64,000 nucleotides of DNA from DATBDN01 sp963715995 (GCA_963715995.1 OY970283.1:186001-250000), one strand, 5' to 3'. Counted from the first letter of the stretch, positions 9,826-19,434 are shown. A program made the numbers and translations. The notes: generated from the sequence alone by a model not told the origin.

Positions 9826-10448
9826 CAGAAGAGGCCCTCGGCCACCGGCGCCACCGCGGCGTCGACGCCTTCGACCCGGCCGACGACGCGAGCGGGAGCG
9901 CCGACGGCGATCGAGTAATCCGGGATCGTCCCCTTGACCACGCTGTTGGCGCCGATGATGCAGCAGCGGCCGATGTCGGCACCGCGCAGCACTGCCACGC
10001 GCTCGGCGATCCAGGTGCCGCGCCCGATCCGGATCGGAGCGGTGGCAAGCGGGTTGTGCAGCACGTTCGGCCGCCCCAGCGAGAAGGTGTGGTCCGAGTC
10101 GATCACGCTGGAGTACGACGCGATGATCACGTCGTCTTCGATCTCGATGTGCTCGGCCGCGCTGATCGTGCAGTAGGGCCGGATGCCCACGCGGTCGCCG
10201 ATCGAGAGCACCGGCGCCGGGCGGCCCCAGGCTGTGCTCTCCACCGACAGCCAGGTCCCGTGCAGGATCAGTGAGTGCGCGCCGATCGAGATCTGCTGCG
10301 GCCCGTAGACCCAGCCGGGGCGGTGCAGGATCGTCGCCTCGCCGAAGTGGTGGAAGCGCCGGCGCCAGTACGGAGCCGTCACGCGCGATCGCAGCACCAC
10401 CCGCTTCATCGGCTGCGACACGAAGCCTCGGATCGCGGTCCCGGCCAT
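9825..10448 (-). CDS. Left-handed beta-helix acyltransferase
   Basis: A 207-residue hexapeptide-repeat acyltransferase, probably modifying a sugar of the exported glycan. Seen in the sequence are QISIGAHSLIL, LSIGDRVGIRPYC, IEIEDDVIIAS, a catalytic-type DSDHTF segment with the expected histidine, IRIGRGTWIAERVAVL and CCIIGANSVVKGTIPDYSIAVGAPARVV. It lies eight bases downstream of the flippase gene and overlaps the next acyltransferase, so the three are likely one transcript. Confidence 0.87.
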   Translation of the reverse strand: MAGTAIRGFVSQPMKRVVLRSRVTAPYWRRRFHHFGEATILHRPGWVYGPQQISIGAHSLILHGTWLSVESTAWGRPAPVLSIGDRVGIRPYCTISAAEHIEIEDDVIIASYSSVIDSDHTFSLGRPNVLHNPLATAPIRIGRGTWIAERVAVLRGADIGRCCIIGANSVVKGTIPDYSIAVGAPARVVGRVEGVDAAVAPVAEGLF

Positions 10449-10456
10449 CGCGCGAA

Positions 10457-11961
10457 TTATGCGGCGCTTTGCGCGGCTGTCCCGCCGCGCAAGTAGCCGA
10501 TCACCTCGCGCACCAGGTTGCGCTCGGCGATGTAGACGCAGATCACGAACGTGATGGCATAGAGGCCGGCTTCAAGGGCTGCCAGCGCCGCGCTGCGCGG
10601 GCCGCTGTGGGCCAGGCGCACGAGCAGCACGATGCCGACCGCCGGAACCGTCGGCCACATGGCTCGCACGGCGTGGGTGGCGAGCGTCAGCGTCGGGAAC
10701 AGGCGCGCCAGGTAGAAGCAGCGGATCCCGATCAGCAGAGCGGTTGCACCCGCCATGCCGAGCGCATAGCCACGCACGCCGTAGCTGTACGTGAGCGGCA
10801 CGGCCAGCGCGAGCACGGCCACCATCATCAGCACCCCGGTGACGGCGATCGGGCGCGTGCGGTTGTAGGCCTTGTAGAACGCGGCCCAGTTGTAGCCGTA
10901 CTGGTTGAAGCCCGCCGTCAGCGCCGTGATCTGGATCACCGGGATGGCGAAGTGCCACTTGTCCCCCAGCAGGTAGTGGACGATGTCCGGCGCGAACAGG
11001 GCGATGCCGGCACCGCACGGGACGCCCCACATGAGCGCGAGCCGGTTGGACTTGGAGAACGCCTCGTACAGCAGATGCGGCTTGTCCTTCACGCGCGCGA
11101 TGGCCGGGTAGAGCGCCTGCGTGACGATCGTGTCAACCCGGTTTGCATACAGCGAGATCGTCCCGGCAAGCGTGATCGCACCGACGGCAGCGGTGCCCAG
11201 GTGGCGCTGCACGAACAGCACCGGCACCTGCGCGATCATCACGCCGCTGGCGTTCTGGATCAGGATCGGCCACGAGAAGGTGGCGTACTCCTTGAGCGTG
11301 CCCTTCTCGTAGTAGAGGCGCAGCTTGTACGGCGACGAGCGAATCGCCGCGATCGAGCCGGCCCACGCGCCGAAGAGCGTCCCGAGCACCAGCGCCCAGT
11401 AGCCGGCCCCGCCACCGCCAGCACGATCGTGACAACGAACGCGGTGAGCGGGTCCCACGCAGCCAGCCGCCGCTGCTTGAGGAAGTCCATCCGCCGGTAG
11501 TAGATCCACAGCGGCGTGTCGAGCGCGGCCGTTGGCATGGCCAGCGTGAGCACCAGCCCCGGGGCGATGATCTCGGGCTTGTCGTAGGCCAGTGCGAACA
11601 GCGGCACGCCGATGGCCAGAATGACCATGAAGAGCCCCGCCAGCATGCACTGGAGCGTGAACGCGAGAAGGAACGCCTTCTCCTGGTCGGGGTGGTCCTG
11701 CTGGACGTACTTGTCGTCGATCCCGAGCTGCGCCAGCCACAGCAGCGTGCCCAGCGAGATCACGAGCAGTCCCCAGACGCCATATTGCGACGCCGTCAGG
11801 AAGCCCGCGACGATGAAGCCCTTGAAGAAGCCGAGCAGCTGAAGCCCGACGTTGAAGACGGCGTTGACCAGCGTGCCGCGCGCTACGCGCTGCCGCAGGT
11901 CACCCGAAGGGGCCGAGGCCTCGGCTGTGGCGGCAGCCTTCTCTGCAGGCGGCGACCCCAC
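10457..11961 (-). pseudogene. Wzx-type polysaccharide flippase, one frameshift
   Basis: A MATE/MOP-superfamily polysaccharide transporter of about 500 residues with 12-14 membrane segments. It would flip lipid-linked repeat units across the membrane. The N-terminal half reads from GTG 11961 (TLVNAVFNVGLQLLGFFKGF, ASQYGVWGL) and stops making sense after VTIVLAVAG. The C-terminal half resumes one base over at AGYWALVLGTLFGAW and continues normally to 10457. Adding one base to the C-run at 11407-11410 restores one frame. A start at 12009 would run into the divergent gene, so 11961 is preferred. Confidence 0.78.
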
Positions 11962-11981
11962 GACGCGAATGGTACGCCCGC

Positions 11982-12929
11982 ATGGACAATCATTCGCGCG
12001 TGCGCGCAAGCGTGGTCATCCCAGCTCGCAACGAGGAGGCGACGATCGCACGCGCGGTCGCTGCCGCGGTCGCCCAGCAGATCGACGGCGAGCTCGAGGT
12101 GATCGTGGTCGATGACGGCTCGGACGACGCGACCGCCGAGCGCGCGCGCGATGCCGGGGCGCGTGTCGTGGCCAACCCCGTGCCACTCGGCCCCGCCGCC
12201 GCGCGCAACGCGGGCGTGGCTGCCTCGCGCGGCGAGCTGATCGCCTTCACGGACGCCGACTGCGTGCCTGCCCCTGGGTGGCTCAGCGCAGGCGTGGCCG
12301 CCCTGTCCGGTGCCGACCTGGTCCAGGGACGCGTGGAGCCCGAGCCCGGTGTCGCACCCGGCCCGTTCGACCACGTGATCACCGTGCGCGAGGAGAGCGG
12401 GCTCTACGAGACCGCCAACCTCTTCGTGAAGCGCGAGTGGTTCGACCGGGTGGGCGGCTTCCGCGCGTTCATCGACCCGGCGCAGGGCCACTTCGGCGAG
12501 GACCTGGTGTTCGGCTGGGAGGTGCGCAGGGCCGGCGGGCGCTCGGCGTTCGCCGCTGATGCCCTGGTGCATCACGATGTCGTGAGCCGCCCGGCGTCGG
12601 CATGGATCGCCGAGCGCAGGCGCCTGCGCCTGTTCCCGGCCGCCACGCGCGCGGTGCCAGAGCTGCGCTCGCGCTGGTACCTGGGCGTCTTCCTCAGCCG
12701 GCGCACCGCCAAGTTCGACCTGGCGCTGGCGGCGCTCGTGATGGCAGCTCTCACACGCCGGCCATTGCTCGTGCTGCTGGCGCTTCCCTATGCGCGCGCC
12801 ACGATCCAGACGCGCCAGTGGCGGCGACGCTGGGTCATGGAGCAGAACCTGGCTCACGTGGCGGGCGACCTGGTCGGCCTCGCGGCGCTGATCCGCGGCA
12901 GCGCCGAGTCGAAGCGGGTGGTGCTGTGA
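11982..12929 (+). CDS. Family 2 glycosyltransferase
   Basis: A 315-residue GT-A enzyme: RASVVIPARNEEATIARAV, VVDDGSDDAT, AARNAGVAASRGELIAFTDADC with the DxD metal site near residue 94, FVKREWFDRVGGF, and GEDLVFGWEVRRAGG. The C-terminal part has two weakly hydrophobic helices (ALAALVMAALTRRPLLVLLALP). It diverges from the flippase gene with 20 bases between starts. The stop overlaps the following glycosyltransferase start (GTGA). Substrate is unknown. Confidence 0.9.
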   Translation: MDNHSRVRASVVIPARNEEATIARAVAAAVAQQIDGELEVIVVDDGSDDATAERARDAGARVVANPVPLGPAAARNAGVAASRGELIAFTDADCVPAPGWLSAGVAALSGADLVQGRVEPEPGVAPGPFDHVITVREESGLYETANLFVKREWFDRVGGFRAFIDPAQGHFGEDLVFGWEVRRAGGRSAFAADALVHHDVVSRPASAWIAERRRLRLFPAATRAVPELRSRWYLGVFLSRRTAKFDLALAALVMAALTRRPLLVLLALPYARATIQTRQWRRRWVMEQNLAHVAGDLVGLAALIRGSAESKRVVL

Positions 12930-14164
12930 CGCGCGTGGCCTACCTGGTCTCGCGCTACCCGGCCGTCTCGCACGCGTTCATCCAGCGCGAGGTCATGGCG
13001 CTGCGGGCGGCCGGAGTGGAGGTGGACACGTTCTCGCTGCGGCGCGCGAGCGACGCCGAGGCGCTGTCGCCGGCCGACCGCTCGGAGCGCGAGCAGACCT
13101 ACTCGCTCCAGCCGCTCAGCCCGGCGCGCCTGGTGGCAGACCACGTCAGCGCCCTGACGCGTGAGCCCGGCCGCTACCTCTCGACGCTGCGCACCGCCAT
13201 CGGTCGCGGCCGCGGCGCGCGCGGCCGGATCTGGCAGGCGTTCTACTTCGCCAAGGCCGTGGTGCTGCGCGCCGAGCTGCGCCGCCGTGGCCTGCGTCAC
13301 CTGCACGTGCACTTCGCGAACGCGGGCGCCGACGTGGCGATGCTGGCCGAGCGGCTGGCCGGCGGGGAGCTCGAGTGGAGCCTGACGCTGCACGGCCCGG
13401 CCGAGTTCTTCGACGTGAGCGAGAACCGGCTCCAGTCGAAGCTGGCCTGCGCGGCGTGGGTCGCGTGCGTGAGCGACTGGGTGCGCAGCCAGGCGATGGC
13501 GCTCCTCCCGGCCGCGAGCTGGCCGCGGCTGACCGTCGTGCGCCTGGGTGTGGACACGACCGAGTGGCGCCCGAGCGAGCGCCCGGCGCGACCGGACGAC
13601 TCGCCGCTTCGGATCCTGAACGTGGGCCGGCTCGACCCGGTGAAGGGACAGAGCGTGCTGATCGAGGCGATCGCCGAGCTGCGCGAGCGCGGCGTCGAGG
13701 TGGCCTGCACGATCGTGGGCGGCGGGGCCGAGCAGGAGGCGCTCGAGCGGCAGGTCGAAGCGCTCGGCCTGGGCGAGCACGTGGAGCTGGCCGGCCCGGT
13801 CGGGCAGGACCGCATCTGCGACTTCTACGAGCGAGCCGACGTCTTCTGCCTGCCGAGCTTCCGCGAGAGCCTGCCGGTGGTGCTGATGGAGGCGCTGGCG
13901 ATGGAGGTTCCCGTCGTGGCCACGCGCATCATGGGCATCCCCGAGCTGGTCGGCGACGGCGAGTCAGGGCTGCTCGTGGCACCGGGGCGAGCGGACGAGC
14001 TGGCCGACGCGCTCGCGCAGCTGGCCGGCGATCCCGCGCGGCGGCGCGCACTCGGCGCGGCCGGCAGGCGGGTGGTCGAGCGCGACTACTCGCTCAGCCG
14101 GCTTGCCCGCGAGCTGGCGGAGCGCTTCGCCGGTACGCGCCGGCAAGCGCCGCCGACAGTGTGA
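12926..14164 (+). CDS. Family 4 glycosyltransferase (colanic-acid WcaL/AmsK-like)
   Basis: A 412-residue GT-B enzyme. The start RVAYLVSRYPAVSHAFIQREV is characteristic of the WcaL/AmsK-type group. Further features are HLHVHFANAGADVA, SLTLHGPAEFF, ACVSDWVRSQ, a GVDTTEWRP hinge, LRILNVGRLDPVKGQ, and the E-x7-E motif FRESLPVVLMEALAMEVPVVA. It would add one sugar from a nucleotide donor at the cytoplasmic membrane face. The GTG start overlaps the previous stop; the 3' end overlaps the convergent polymerase gene by 71 bases. Confidence 0.92.
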   Translation: MTRVAYLVSRYPAVSHAFIQREVMALRAAGVEVDTFSLRRASDAEALSPADRSEREQTYSLQPLSPARLVADHVSALTREPGRYLSTLRTAIGRGRGARGRIWQAFYFAKAVVLRAELRRRGLRHLHVHFANAGADVAMLAERLAGGELEWSLTLHGPAEFFDVSENRLQSKLACAAWVACVSDWVRSQAMALLPAASWPRLTVVRLGVDTTEWRPSERPARPDDSPLRILNVGRLDPVKGQSVLIEAIAELRERGVEVACTIVGGGAEQEALERQVEALGLGEHVELAGPVGQDRICDFYERADVFCLPSFRESLPVVLMEALAMEVPVVATRIMGIPELVGDGESGLLVAPGRADELADALAQLAGDPARRRALGAAGRRVVERDYSLSRLARELAERFAGTRRQAPPTV

Positions 14165-15569
14165 AGAGGATCGCGAGCGGCACGCCGTAGCCCTGGATGT
14201 TGTCGCTCACGCTCATCAGCGCGAACGCCAGCCCCAGCCCGGCGACCGCCACGCCCCACGGGGCTAGCTCGGGCAGCCGGGCGGCGCTCGCGGCTGTCGC
14301 AATCAGGCCTATCAGGACGAGCACCCAGAGCACCACGCCGGGCACGCCCGTCTCCACGTAGAGCTTCACGTAGTCGTTGTGCGCGGCGAAGCCCACCGTC
14401 GCGATGCCGGCGCCCGGGTTGAACTGGATCGTCGAGAAGCTGCCGTCCTGGTAGCCGAACTCCGCGACCGTCAGGCGCTGGTAGCTGCCAAAGCCCTGGC
14501 CGGTGAGCGGCTTCTGGTCGCCGTAATGGGTCATGCGTCCCCACTCGCCGCGCCGCCAGTCGAGTGAGTTCCTCGATGTCGACGCGTTCTGCGAGGAGAG
14601 GTCGCCGAAGCGCTCCTGGACCGAGCCGACCGCGCCCGGCACCGCGACGACGCTGAGCGCGAACACGATCAGGCCGACCACGATCAGCCGCCGGTAGCGG
14701 AAGACGGCAAGCACCAGCAGGGCGAGCGCGAACCCGATCCACGCCGAGCGCGTGTAGGTGTGCTGGAGCAGGACCAGCGCAAGCAGTGCGAGCAGCGCGG
14801 AGCCGGCGCGTGCCAGCCGGCCGTGCAGCTCGAAGGCCGCGACGATGGCGAGCATGATCAGGATGACCAGGTAGAAGCCGTATTCGTTCGGGAAGCTGAA
14901 CGGCCCCTGGACAGTGTGGAAGCCGCCCTTCGCCTGGAACTGCCCCGCGAGCAGCTGGTGGAGGCCCACGTAGACCGGGTACACGCCGACCGCCACGACC
15001 GTGGCGAAGACGATGCGCAGCCGGCGCACGTCGGTCACGCAGAGCGCGGCCAGCAACGCCAGGCTCAGGGTGAAGCCCACCCGGATCCAGGCCACCATCT
15101 CGGGCGACGGGCGCCCGAGCACCTTCACGTGCAGCACGGGGATGACAACCGACGTTGCGGCTCCGGCCGACAGCTGCGAGCCGCCGAAGTCGACCCCGGG
15201 CAGCGAGAACAGCAGGAAGGCCGCGAGCGGCAGCAGCAGCCAGCGCCCCGGCGCGTGCAGGAGTCGCGGCAGCAGCACCACCGACGATGCCGCCACCCAC
15301 AGCTCCACGAACGGGGTCTCCGAGAACGGGCTTCGGCGCGTGACCACGGCCAGCACCACGAGCAGGAACGCGAACGGCCAGCGGAGGATGGCCGCCATGC
15401 CGATCGTGAGCAGCGCCAGGTCGAGCGCCACCTGTGCGTGCGACGCCGCGAGCACTCCCGCGCCGGCCGCAATGGGCAGCGCCAGCCACAGCCACGTGCG
15501 CGCCGACAGCGTCCCGGGACCCGCGCTGGGCAGGCCGATCGGCGGGCTGACCTGCCCGCCGGACTCCAT
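14094..15569 (-). CDS. O-antigen ligase/polymerase-type (Wzy) membrane protein
   Basis: A 491-residue polytopic protein with about ten to twelve hydrophobic segments and a large extracytoplasmic loop near residues 310-400. The Wzy_C/O-antigen ligase signature is visible as LALVLLQHTYTRSAWIGFALAL before the loop and HNDYVKLYVETGVPGVVLWVLVL after it, including the conserved histidine. It would polymerise flipped repeat units or ligate the chain outside the membrane. The ATG overlaps the stop of the Wzz-kinase gene (TGATG), matching polymerase and chain-length control being paired. Confidence 0.9.
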   Translation of the reverse strand: MESGGQVSPPIGLPSAGPGTLSARTWLWLALPIAAGAGVLAASHAQVALDLALLTIGMAAILRWPFAFLLVVLAVVTRRSPFSETPFVELWVAASSVVLLPRLLHAPGRWLLLPLAAFLLFSLPGVDFGGSQLSAGAATSVVIPVLHVKVLGRPSPEMVAWIRVGFTLSLALLAALCVTDVRRLRIVFATVVAVGVYPVYVGLHQLLAGQFQAKGGFHTVQGPFSFPNEYGFYLVILIMLAIVAAFELHGRLARAGSALLALLALVLLQHTYTRSAWIGFALALLVLAVFRYRRLIVVGLIVFALSVVAVPGAVGSVQERFGDLSSQNASTSRNSLDWRRGEWGRMTHYGDQKPLTGQGFGSYQRLTVAEFGYQDGSFSTIQFNPGAGIATVGFAAHNDYVKLYVETGVPGVVLWVLVLIGLIATAASAARLPELAPWGVAVAGLGLAFALMSVSDNIQGYGVPLAILFTLSAALAGAYRRSAPPARGQAG

Positions 15570-17059
15570 CAGGCGCCGTAGAGCTTGTCGGTCTGCTCGC
15601 CGGTGCCGATCACGACGACGCCCTTGGGGTGCACGTCGGCCGTCTTGAGCTGGCGCAGCAGGTTGCGCACCGAGCGCTTGGTCGTGTGGTAGAGCCGCAC
15701 GACGACCAGCACGCCGTCCACGTGGCGGGCGAGCGGCAGCATGTCACCGAACAGACCGAGCGGCGGCCCGTCGATGACCGTGTCCCTGCCCTCCTCGTGT
15801 GCCTGGTCGAGCAACCTCTGCGCCGACTGCTCGGTGATCAGGCGCTGAGGCGCGACGTTCGTACGACCCGCCGGCAGCACCGCCACGTCGCCCTGCACGG
15901 TCACGAGCGGCTTGCGGCCACGGCGCAGCTGATGTTTCTGATCGGTCTGGAAGCGCTGTGTCGACGCGGCGCCTGCGAGCTGGCTCTCACCTGCAAGCAC
16001 CTTGACAAACCCGTCGCCACGCGCGGCTCCGACCATCTCCGTCACGCGCGGGTGACGCAGGTCGCCATCCACCAGCATCGCGTTGCGGCCCTCGCGCCCG
16101 AGCGCGAGCGCGGCGTTGAGCGCGGTGGTGGTCTTGCCGTCCTCGCCGAGCGCGCTCGTGATCAGCCACGAGCTGGAGCTCGAGCCGTTCAGCGATCGCA
16201 TGGCCACGCCAAGGTTGTAGTAGCTCTCGGCGGCCACCCGGCGCCAGCGCTGACCCGGGCGCCACACGGGCACGGTCGCCACGACGGGGATCGACGGGAG
16301 CGCCAGCGCGAGGTCGTCCTCCGAGCGCAGGCGGTCGTCCAGGCGGTCGCGCAGGAACGCCAGCACCAGTCCCACGAACAGGCCGGCGAGGGCAGCGAGC
16401 ACGAGGTTGCGCGCCCAGCGCTTCTGGAGCGGCGATGCGAAGCCCGCGGCATGCTGGATGACGGTGGCGTCCGGCAGCCTGGTGGACGCCAGCAGCTCGA
16501 GCTGTGAGGCCTGCGACTGGAGCTGCTTCACCTGCGGCTCGGAAGAGCTCACGCCGAGCTTGCTCAGGCGCTGGAGGCGGCCGCGCACATCCGAGAGCGC
16601 CTGGTCGTAGCGGGCGCGGACGGCGTCGCGGCGGAACTCGACGTACTGCTTCGCGAAGGCGTCGGCGATGCGCGCCGCCTGCAGCGGCGAGTGGTTCTCC
16701 ACCGTGATCGTGACCACGTTCGAGTCGCCGCTGGCGCTGGCGTGCACGCCGCCCGGGATCCGCTTCAGCTTGAGCTGGCGTGCCGCGCGCTCGCCCACGT
16801 TCGGCCCGGTGATCAGCTCGAGGGCGGTGGCGCGCTGGCGCACCGAATCCAGGAACACCTGGTTGCCGCTGAGCGTGGCGTTCGGGTCGTCCTGAACGAG
16901 GAGCACCTTCGACTGGGCCTGGTAGGCGGTGGTCTTGCCGGCCTCGTACACGGACGCCGCAGCAACTGCCGCGACCACGCAGACGGCGATGATCCACCAG
17001 TTGTCGCGCAGCATGCGCGCGAGGCGGCGGAGCTCTGCTGCGACGTCAGGCCTCTCCAC
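15569..17059 (-). CDS. Fused Wzz-type chain-length regulator and BY-kinase domain
   Basis: A 496-residue polysaccharide co-polymerase. Two membrane segments (about residues 20-38 and 215-235) bracket an extracytoplasmic domain with a coiled-coil-like stretch. The cytoplasmic half is a CpsD/Wzc-like ATPase with a Walker A SALGEDGKTTT near residue 300 and Walker A' MLVDGDLRHP. Between them they control chain length and export. Tyrosine-autokinases usually end in a tyrosine cluster; here only one tyrosine (DKLYGA) remains, so phosphorylation cycling may differ or be absent. The start is GTG 17059. It is coupled to the polymerase gene. Confidence 0.92.
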   Translation of the reverse strand: MERPDVAAELRRLARMLRDNWWIIAVCVVAAVAAASVYEAGKTTAYQAQSKVLLVQDDPNATLSGNQVFLDSVRQRATALELITGPNVGERAARQLKLKRIPGGVHASASGDSNVVTITVENHSPLQAARIADAFAKQYVEFRRDAVRARYDQALSDVRGRLQRLSKLGVSSSEPQVKQLQSQASQLELLASTRLPDATVIQHAAGFASPLQKRWARNLVLAALAGLFVGLVLAFLRDRLDDRLRSEDDLALALPSIPVVATVPVWRPGQRWRRVAAESYYNLGVAMRSLNGSSSSSWLITSALGEDGKTTTALNAALALGREGRNAMLVDGDLRHPRVTEMVGAARGDGFVKVLAGESQLAGAASTQRFQTDQKHQLRRGRKPLVTVQGDVAVLPAGRTNVAPQRLITEQSAQRLLDQAHEEGRDTVIDGPPLGLFGDMLPLARHVDGVLVVVRLYHTTKRSVRNLLRQLKTADVHPKGVVVIGTGEQTDKLYGA

Positions 17060-17079
17060 GCTGCGCCGGAGGATACGGC

Positions 17080-17085
17080 TAGATT
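17080..17085 (+). promoter_or_regulatory. Possible -10 box for a leaderless transcript
   Basis: TAGATT lies seven bases before the GTG start at 17093, with no Shine-Dalgarno sequence between. The same arrangement occurs before several other genes in the window. No clear -35 is recognised. Confidence 0.4.
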
Positions 17086-17092
17086 GGCCCGC

Positions 17093-17971
17093 GTGGACGC
17101 GGGTTCAGCGCCGCTTGCAGCCGCTGTGTCCGTGATCGTGCGCGCGAAGGACGAGGCGGCGGACATCGGAGCGGTGCTCGACCTCGTGCTCGAGCAGGAT
17201 CTCGGCGATCGCCGCGCCGAGGTGATCGTGGTCGACTCGGGCAGCAGCGATGGCACCCTGGAGCTGGTGCGTGCGCGCCCGGTGCAGCTGATCCAGATCC
17301 CCGCCGCCGGGTTCAGCTTCGGCGGCTCGCTCAACACCGGCTGTGCCGCCGCGTCGGGGCGGGTGCTGGTGGCGCTGTCGGCCCACGCCTACCCGCCCGA
17401 CACGCACTGGCTGGCGCGCGTGCTCGCATGCTTCGACGACCCGCGCGTGGCCTGTGCGACGGGTGTCGACAACGCGCCCGACGGCTCGCGCCTGGGCGAG
17501 CGCGTGGTGCAGGACGTCGAGCACTCGCTGCGTCACCCCGGCTGGGGCTACAGCAACGCCGCCGGAGCCTTTCGCGCCGAGCTGTGGGCGCAGCGGCCGT
17601 TTCGCGAGGACATGCCGGGCACCGAGGACAAGGAGTGGGCACTGCACTGGCTGCGCGCCGGCTACGTCGCGGTCATCGACCCCGAGCTGCGCGTCCTGCA
17701 CGACCACTCGCACGATCCGCTGCGCGACATCTACCGTCGCTTCCGCGTGCAGCACCGCGGCCACACCATGTACCGCGAGGTCCCGCGCTACGGCGCGCGC
17801 GAGCTCGTGCGCGAGTGGTGGAGCGAGCGGGCCGGCTGGCCGAGTCACTGGCGCGCCCGGCTGAGCCCGCAGCGGATCGCCCGCCTGGCCGGAAAGTACG
17901 CCGGCCTGGCGCCGACTCGCCGCGGAGGCAACGCCGCGCACGCTGGGAGCCGAGAGGGTCCTCGTCAGTGA
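17093..17971 (+). CDS. Family 2 glycosyltransferase
   Basis: A 292-residue GT-A enzyme: VSVIVRAKDEAADIGAV, VVDSGSSDGT, IPAAGFSFGGSLNTG, GWGYSNAAGAFR, MPGTEDKEWALHWL. It is a close paralogue of the gene at 2404-3186, so the locus carries a duplicated transferase near each end. The GTG at 17093 is preferred because a -10-like TAGATT is seven bases upstream; GTG 17126 is an alternative. It diverges from the Wzz gene with only 33 bases between starts, and its stop overlaps the next gene (GTGA). Confidence 0.87.
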   Translation: MDAGSAPLAAAVSVIVRAKDEAADIGAVLDLVLEQDLGDRRAEVIVVDSGSSDGTLELVRARPVQLIQIPAAGFSFGGSLNTGCAAASGRVLVALSAHAYPPDTHWLARVLACFDDPRVACATGVDNAPDGSRLGERVVQDVEHSLRHPGWGYSNAAGAFRAELWAQRPFREDMPGTEDKEWALHWLRAGYVAVIDPELRVLHDHSHDPLRDIYRRFRVQHRGHTMYREVPRYGARELVREWWSERAGWPSHWRARLSPQRIARLAGKYAGLAPTRRGGNAAHAGSREGPRQ

Positions 17972-18897
17972 CGCGCCCCGCCTACGTGATCGTCTCCCCC
18001 GTGCGCGACGAGGCCGAGCACCTCGGGCGCACGATCGCCTCGATCGTGGCCCAGACGCAGCGGCCCGCCGAGTGGGTGATCGTCGATGACGGCTCGACCG
18101 ACGCCACGCCGCAGATAGCCGCGGCCGCGGCGGCCGAGCACGCGTGGATCCGCGTGGTCACCCGCAGCGAGCGGGCGTCGAGCTCACGTGGGCGCGGCAA
18201 GCCGATCGTCGAGGCGTTCAACACCGGGCTCGCCACCATCTCTACCGAGCACGAGTTCGTCGTGAAGATGGACGGCGACCTGTTCGTCCCACCGCACTAC
18301 TTCGACTGGGTCGCGCGCACGTTCGAGCGCTACCCACGCGCCGGCATCGCGGGCGGCTTCGGGCTGATCCCCGACGGCGACGACTGGGTTCCGGACCAGG
18401 TTGGCCGCCACAACGTGGTGGGCTACATCAAGGCCTACCGGCGCGCTTGCCTGGACGAGATCGGCGGACTCCAGGCGTCGATGGGCTGGGATGGCATCGA
18501 CGAATACAGTGCCCGGGCGCGCGGCTGGACCGTGCATCCGCTCGGGGAGCTGACCGTGCTGCACTACCGCCGCCGCGGCGCGCGGCAGGCCTGGTGGCGG
18601 GCACGCTGGGACGAGGGGCGCGGCAATGCGTTCATGGGCTACCTGCCCGCCTTCGTCGTGCTGCGGGCGGGCTACCGCGCGCTGGTCGAGCGGCCACCGA
18701 TCCTTGGCGGCATCGCGCTGGCGGCCGGCTACGCGTGGTCGCGGCTGACACGCCGGCCGCAGGTGCCCGACGCGGCTGCGCGAGCAGAGCTGCGCGCCGA
18801 GCAGCGCGCGCGACTGCGCGGCCTGGTGCGCGGCCGCGGCGGCGAAGCGCCGCCGGTCGGCGACGAGCCGGGCCCGGCGTACTTCTGGGACGACTGA
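17968..18897 (+). CDS. Family 2 glycosyltransferase
   Basis: A 309-residue GT-A enzyme with AYVIVSPVRDEAEHLGRTI, VIVDDGSTDAT, KMDGDLFVPPHYF carrying the DGD metal motif near residue 95, and a GWDGIDEYSARARG acceptor-side motif. The C-terminal 40 residues are charged and Arg/Ala-rich. It resembles poly-beta-1,6-GlcNAc-synthase-like GT2 proteins but lacks obvious multiple membrane spans. It starts at a GTG overlapping the preceding stop and ends directly against the convergent acyltransferase stop. Substrate is unknown. Confidence 0.88.
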   Translation: MTRPAYVIVSPVRDEAEHLGRTIASIVAQTQRPAEWVIVDDGSTDATPQIAAAAAAEHAWIRVVTRSERASSSRGRGKPIVEAFNTGLATISTEHEFVVKMDGDLFVPPHYFDWVARTFERYPRAGIAGGFGLIPDGDDWVPDQVGRHNVVGYIKAYRRACLDEIGGLQASMGWDGIDEYSARARGWTVHPLGELTVLHYRRRGARQAWWRARWDEGRGNAFMGYLPAFVVLRAGYRALVERPPILGGIALAAGYAWSRLTRRPQVPDAAARAELRAEQRARLRGLVRGRGGEAPPVGDEPGPAYFWDD

Positions 18898-19434
18898 CTA
18901 GTCCAGTTCCTTGACACGCCGCGCCGGCACGCCTGCGTAGAGGCCGTCCGCCTCGCAGTCGCGCGTCACCACGGCTCCTGCCGCAACGGTCACGCCGTCA
19001 GCGATCGTGACCCCGGGCATGATCGTCGCGCGGGCTCCGATCCAGCAGCCGGCGCCGATCGTCACGGGCGCGGTCCTGTAGTCGCCGCGGCGGTTGTCGT
19101 GCGTGCCGGGCTCGTGCGTGGAGGTGATGACCATGACCGCCGGGCCGAACGCAGTGCGGTCGCCGATGCGGATCCAGTCGCGGGTGTCGAAGTAGGCGCG
19201 GTGGTTGATCCAGACCCAGTCGCCGAACTCGATCTGCGTGCTGAAGAAGAAGCAGCCCGGCTGGATCAGGCTCGTCTTCACGTCGATCCCCCCTCGGCGC
19301 AGCAGCCGCGCGCGCGTCTGCGGAGTCCAGGCCGCCGAGGCGGCCACACCGTTGACGAGCCATTGCCAGAGCGCCGAGTCGGGATGGCGCTCGCGGAATA
19401 GCCGCGGATGCAGGCGCTCGAAGCGGCAGGCCAC
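18898..19434 (-). CDS. Left-handed beta-helix acyltransferase (WcaF-like)
   Basis: A 178-residue hexapeptide-repeat acyltransferase of the WcaF/NodL kind. IEFGDWVWINHRAYFDTRDWIRIG and VTIGAGCWIGARATIMPGVTIADG show the repeats. ITSTHEPGTHD holds the expected catalytic histidine and substrate loop, and the end LYAGVPARRVKELD is typical. It probably O-acetylates a sugar of the glycan. The GTG start at 19434 follows, by a few bases, a TAG that would end the methyltransferase if that gene has a one-base shift near its end. Confidence 0.87.
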   Translation of the reverse strand: MACRFERLHPRLFRERHPDSALWQWLVNGVAASAAWTPQTRARLLRRGGIDVKTSLIQPGCFFFSTQIEFGDWVWINHRAYFDTRDWIRIGDRTAFGPAVMVITSTHEPGTHDNRRGDYRTAPVTIGAGCWIGARATIMPGVTIADGVTVAAGAVVTRDCEADGLYAGVPARRVKELD

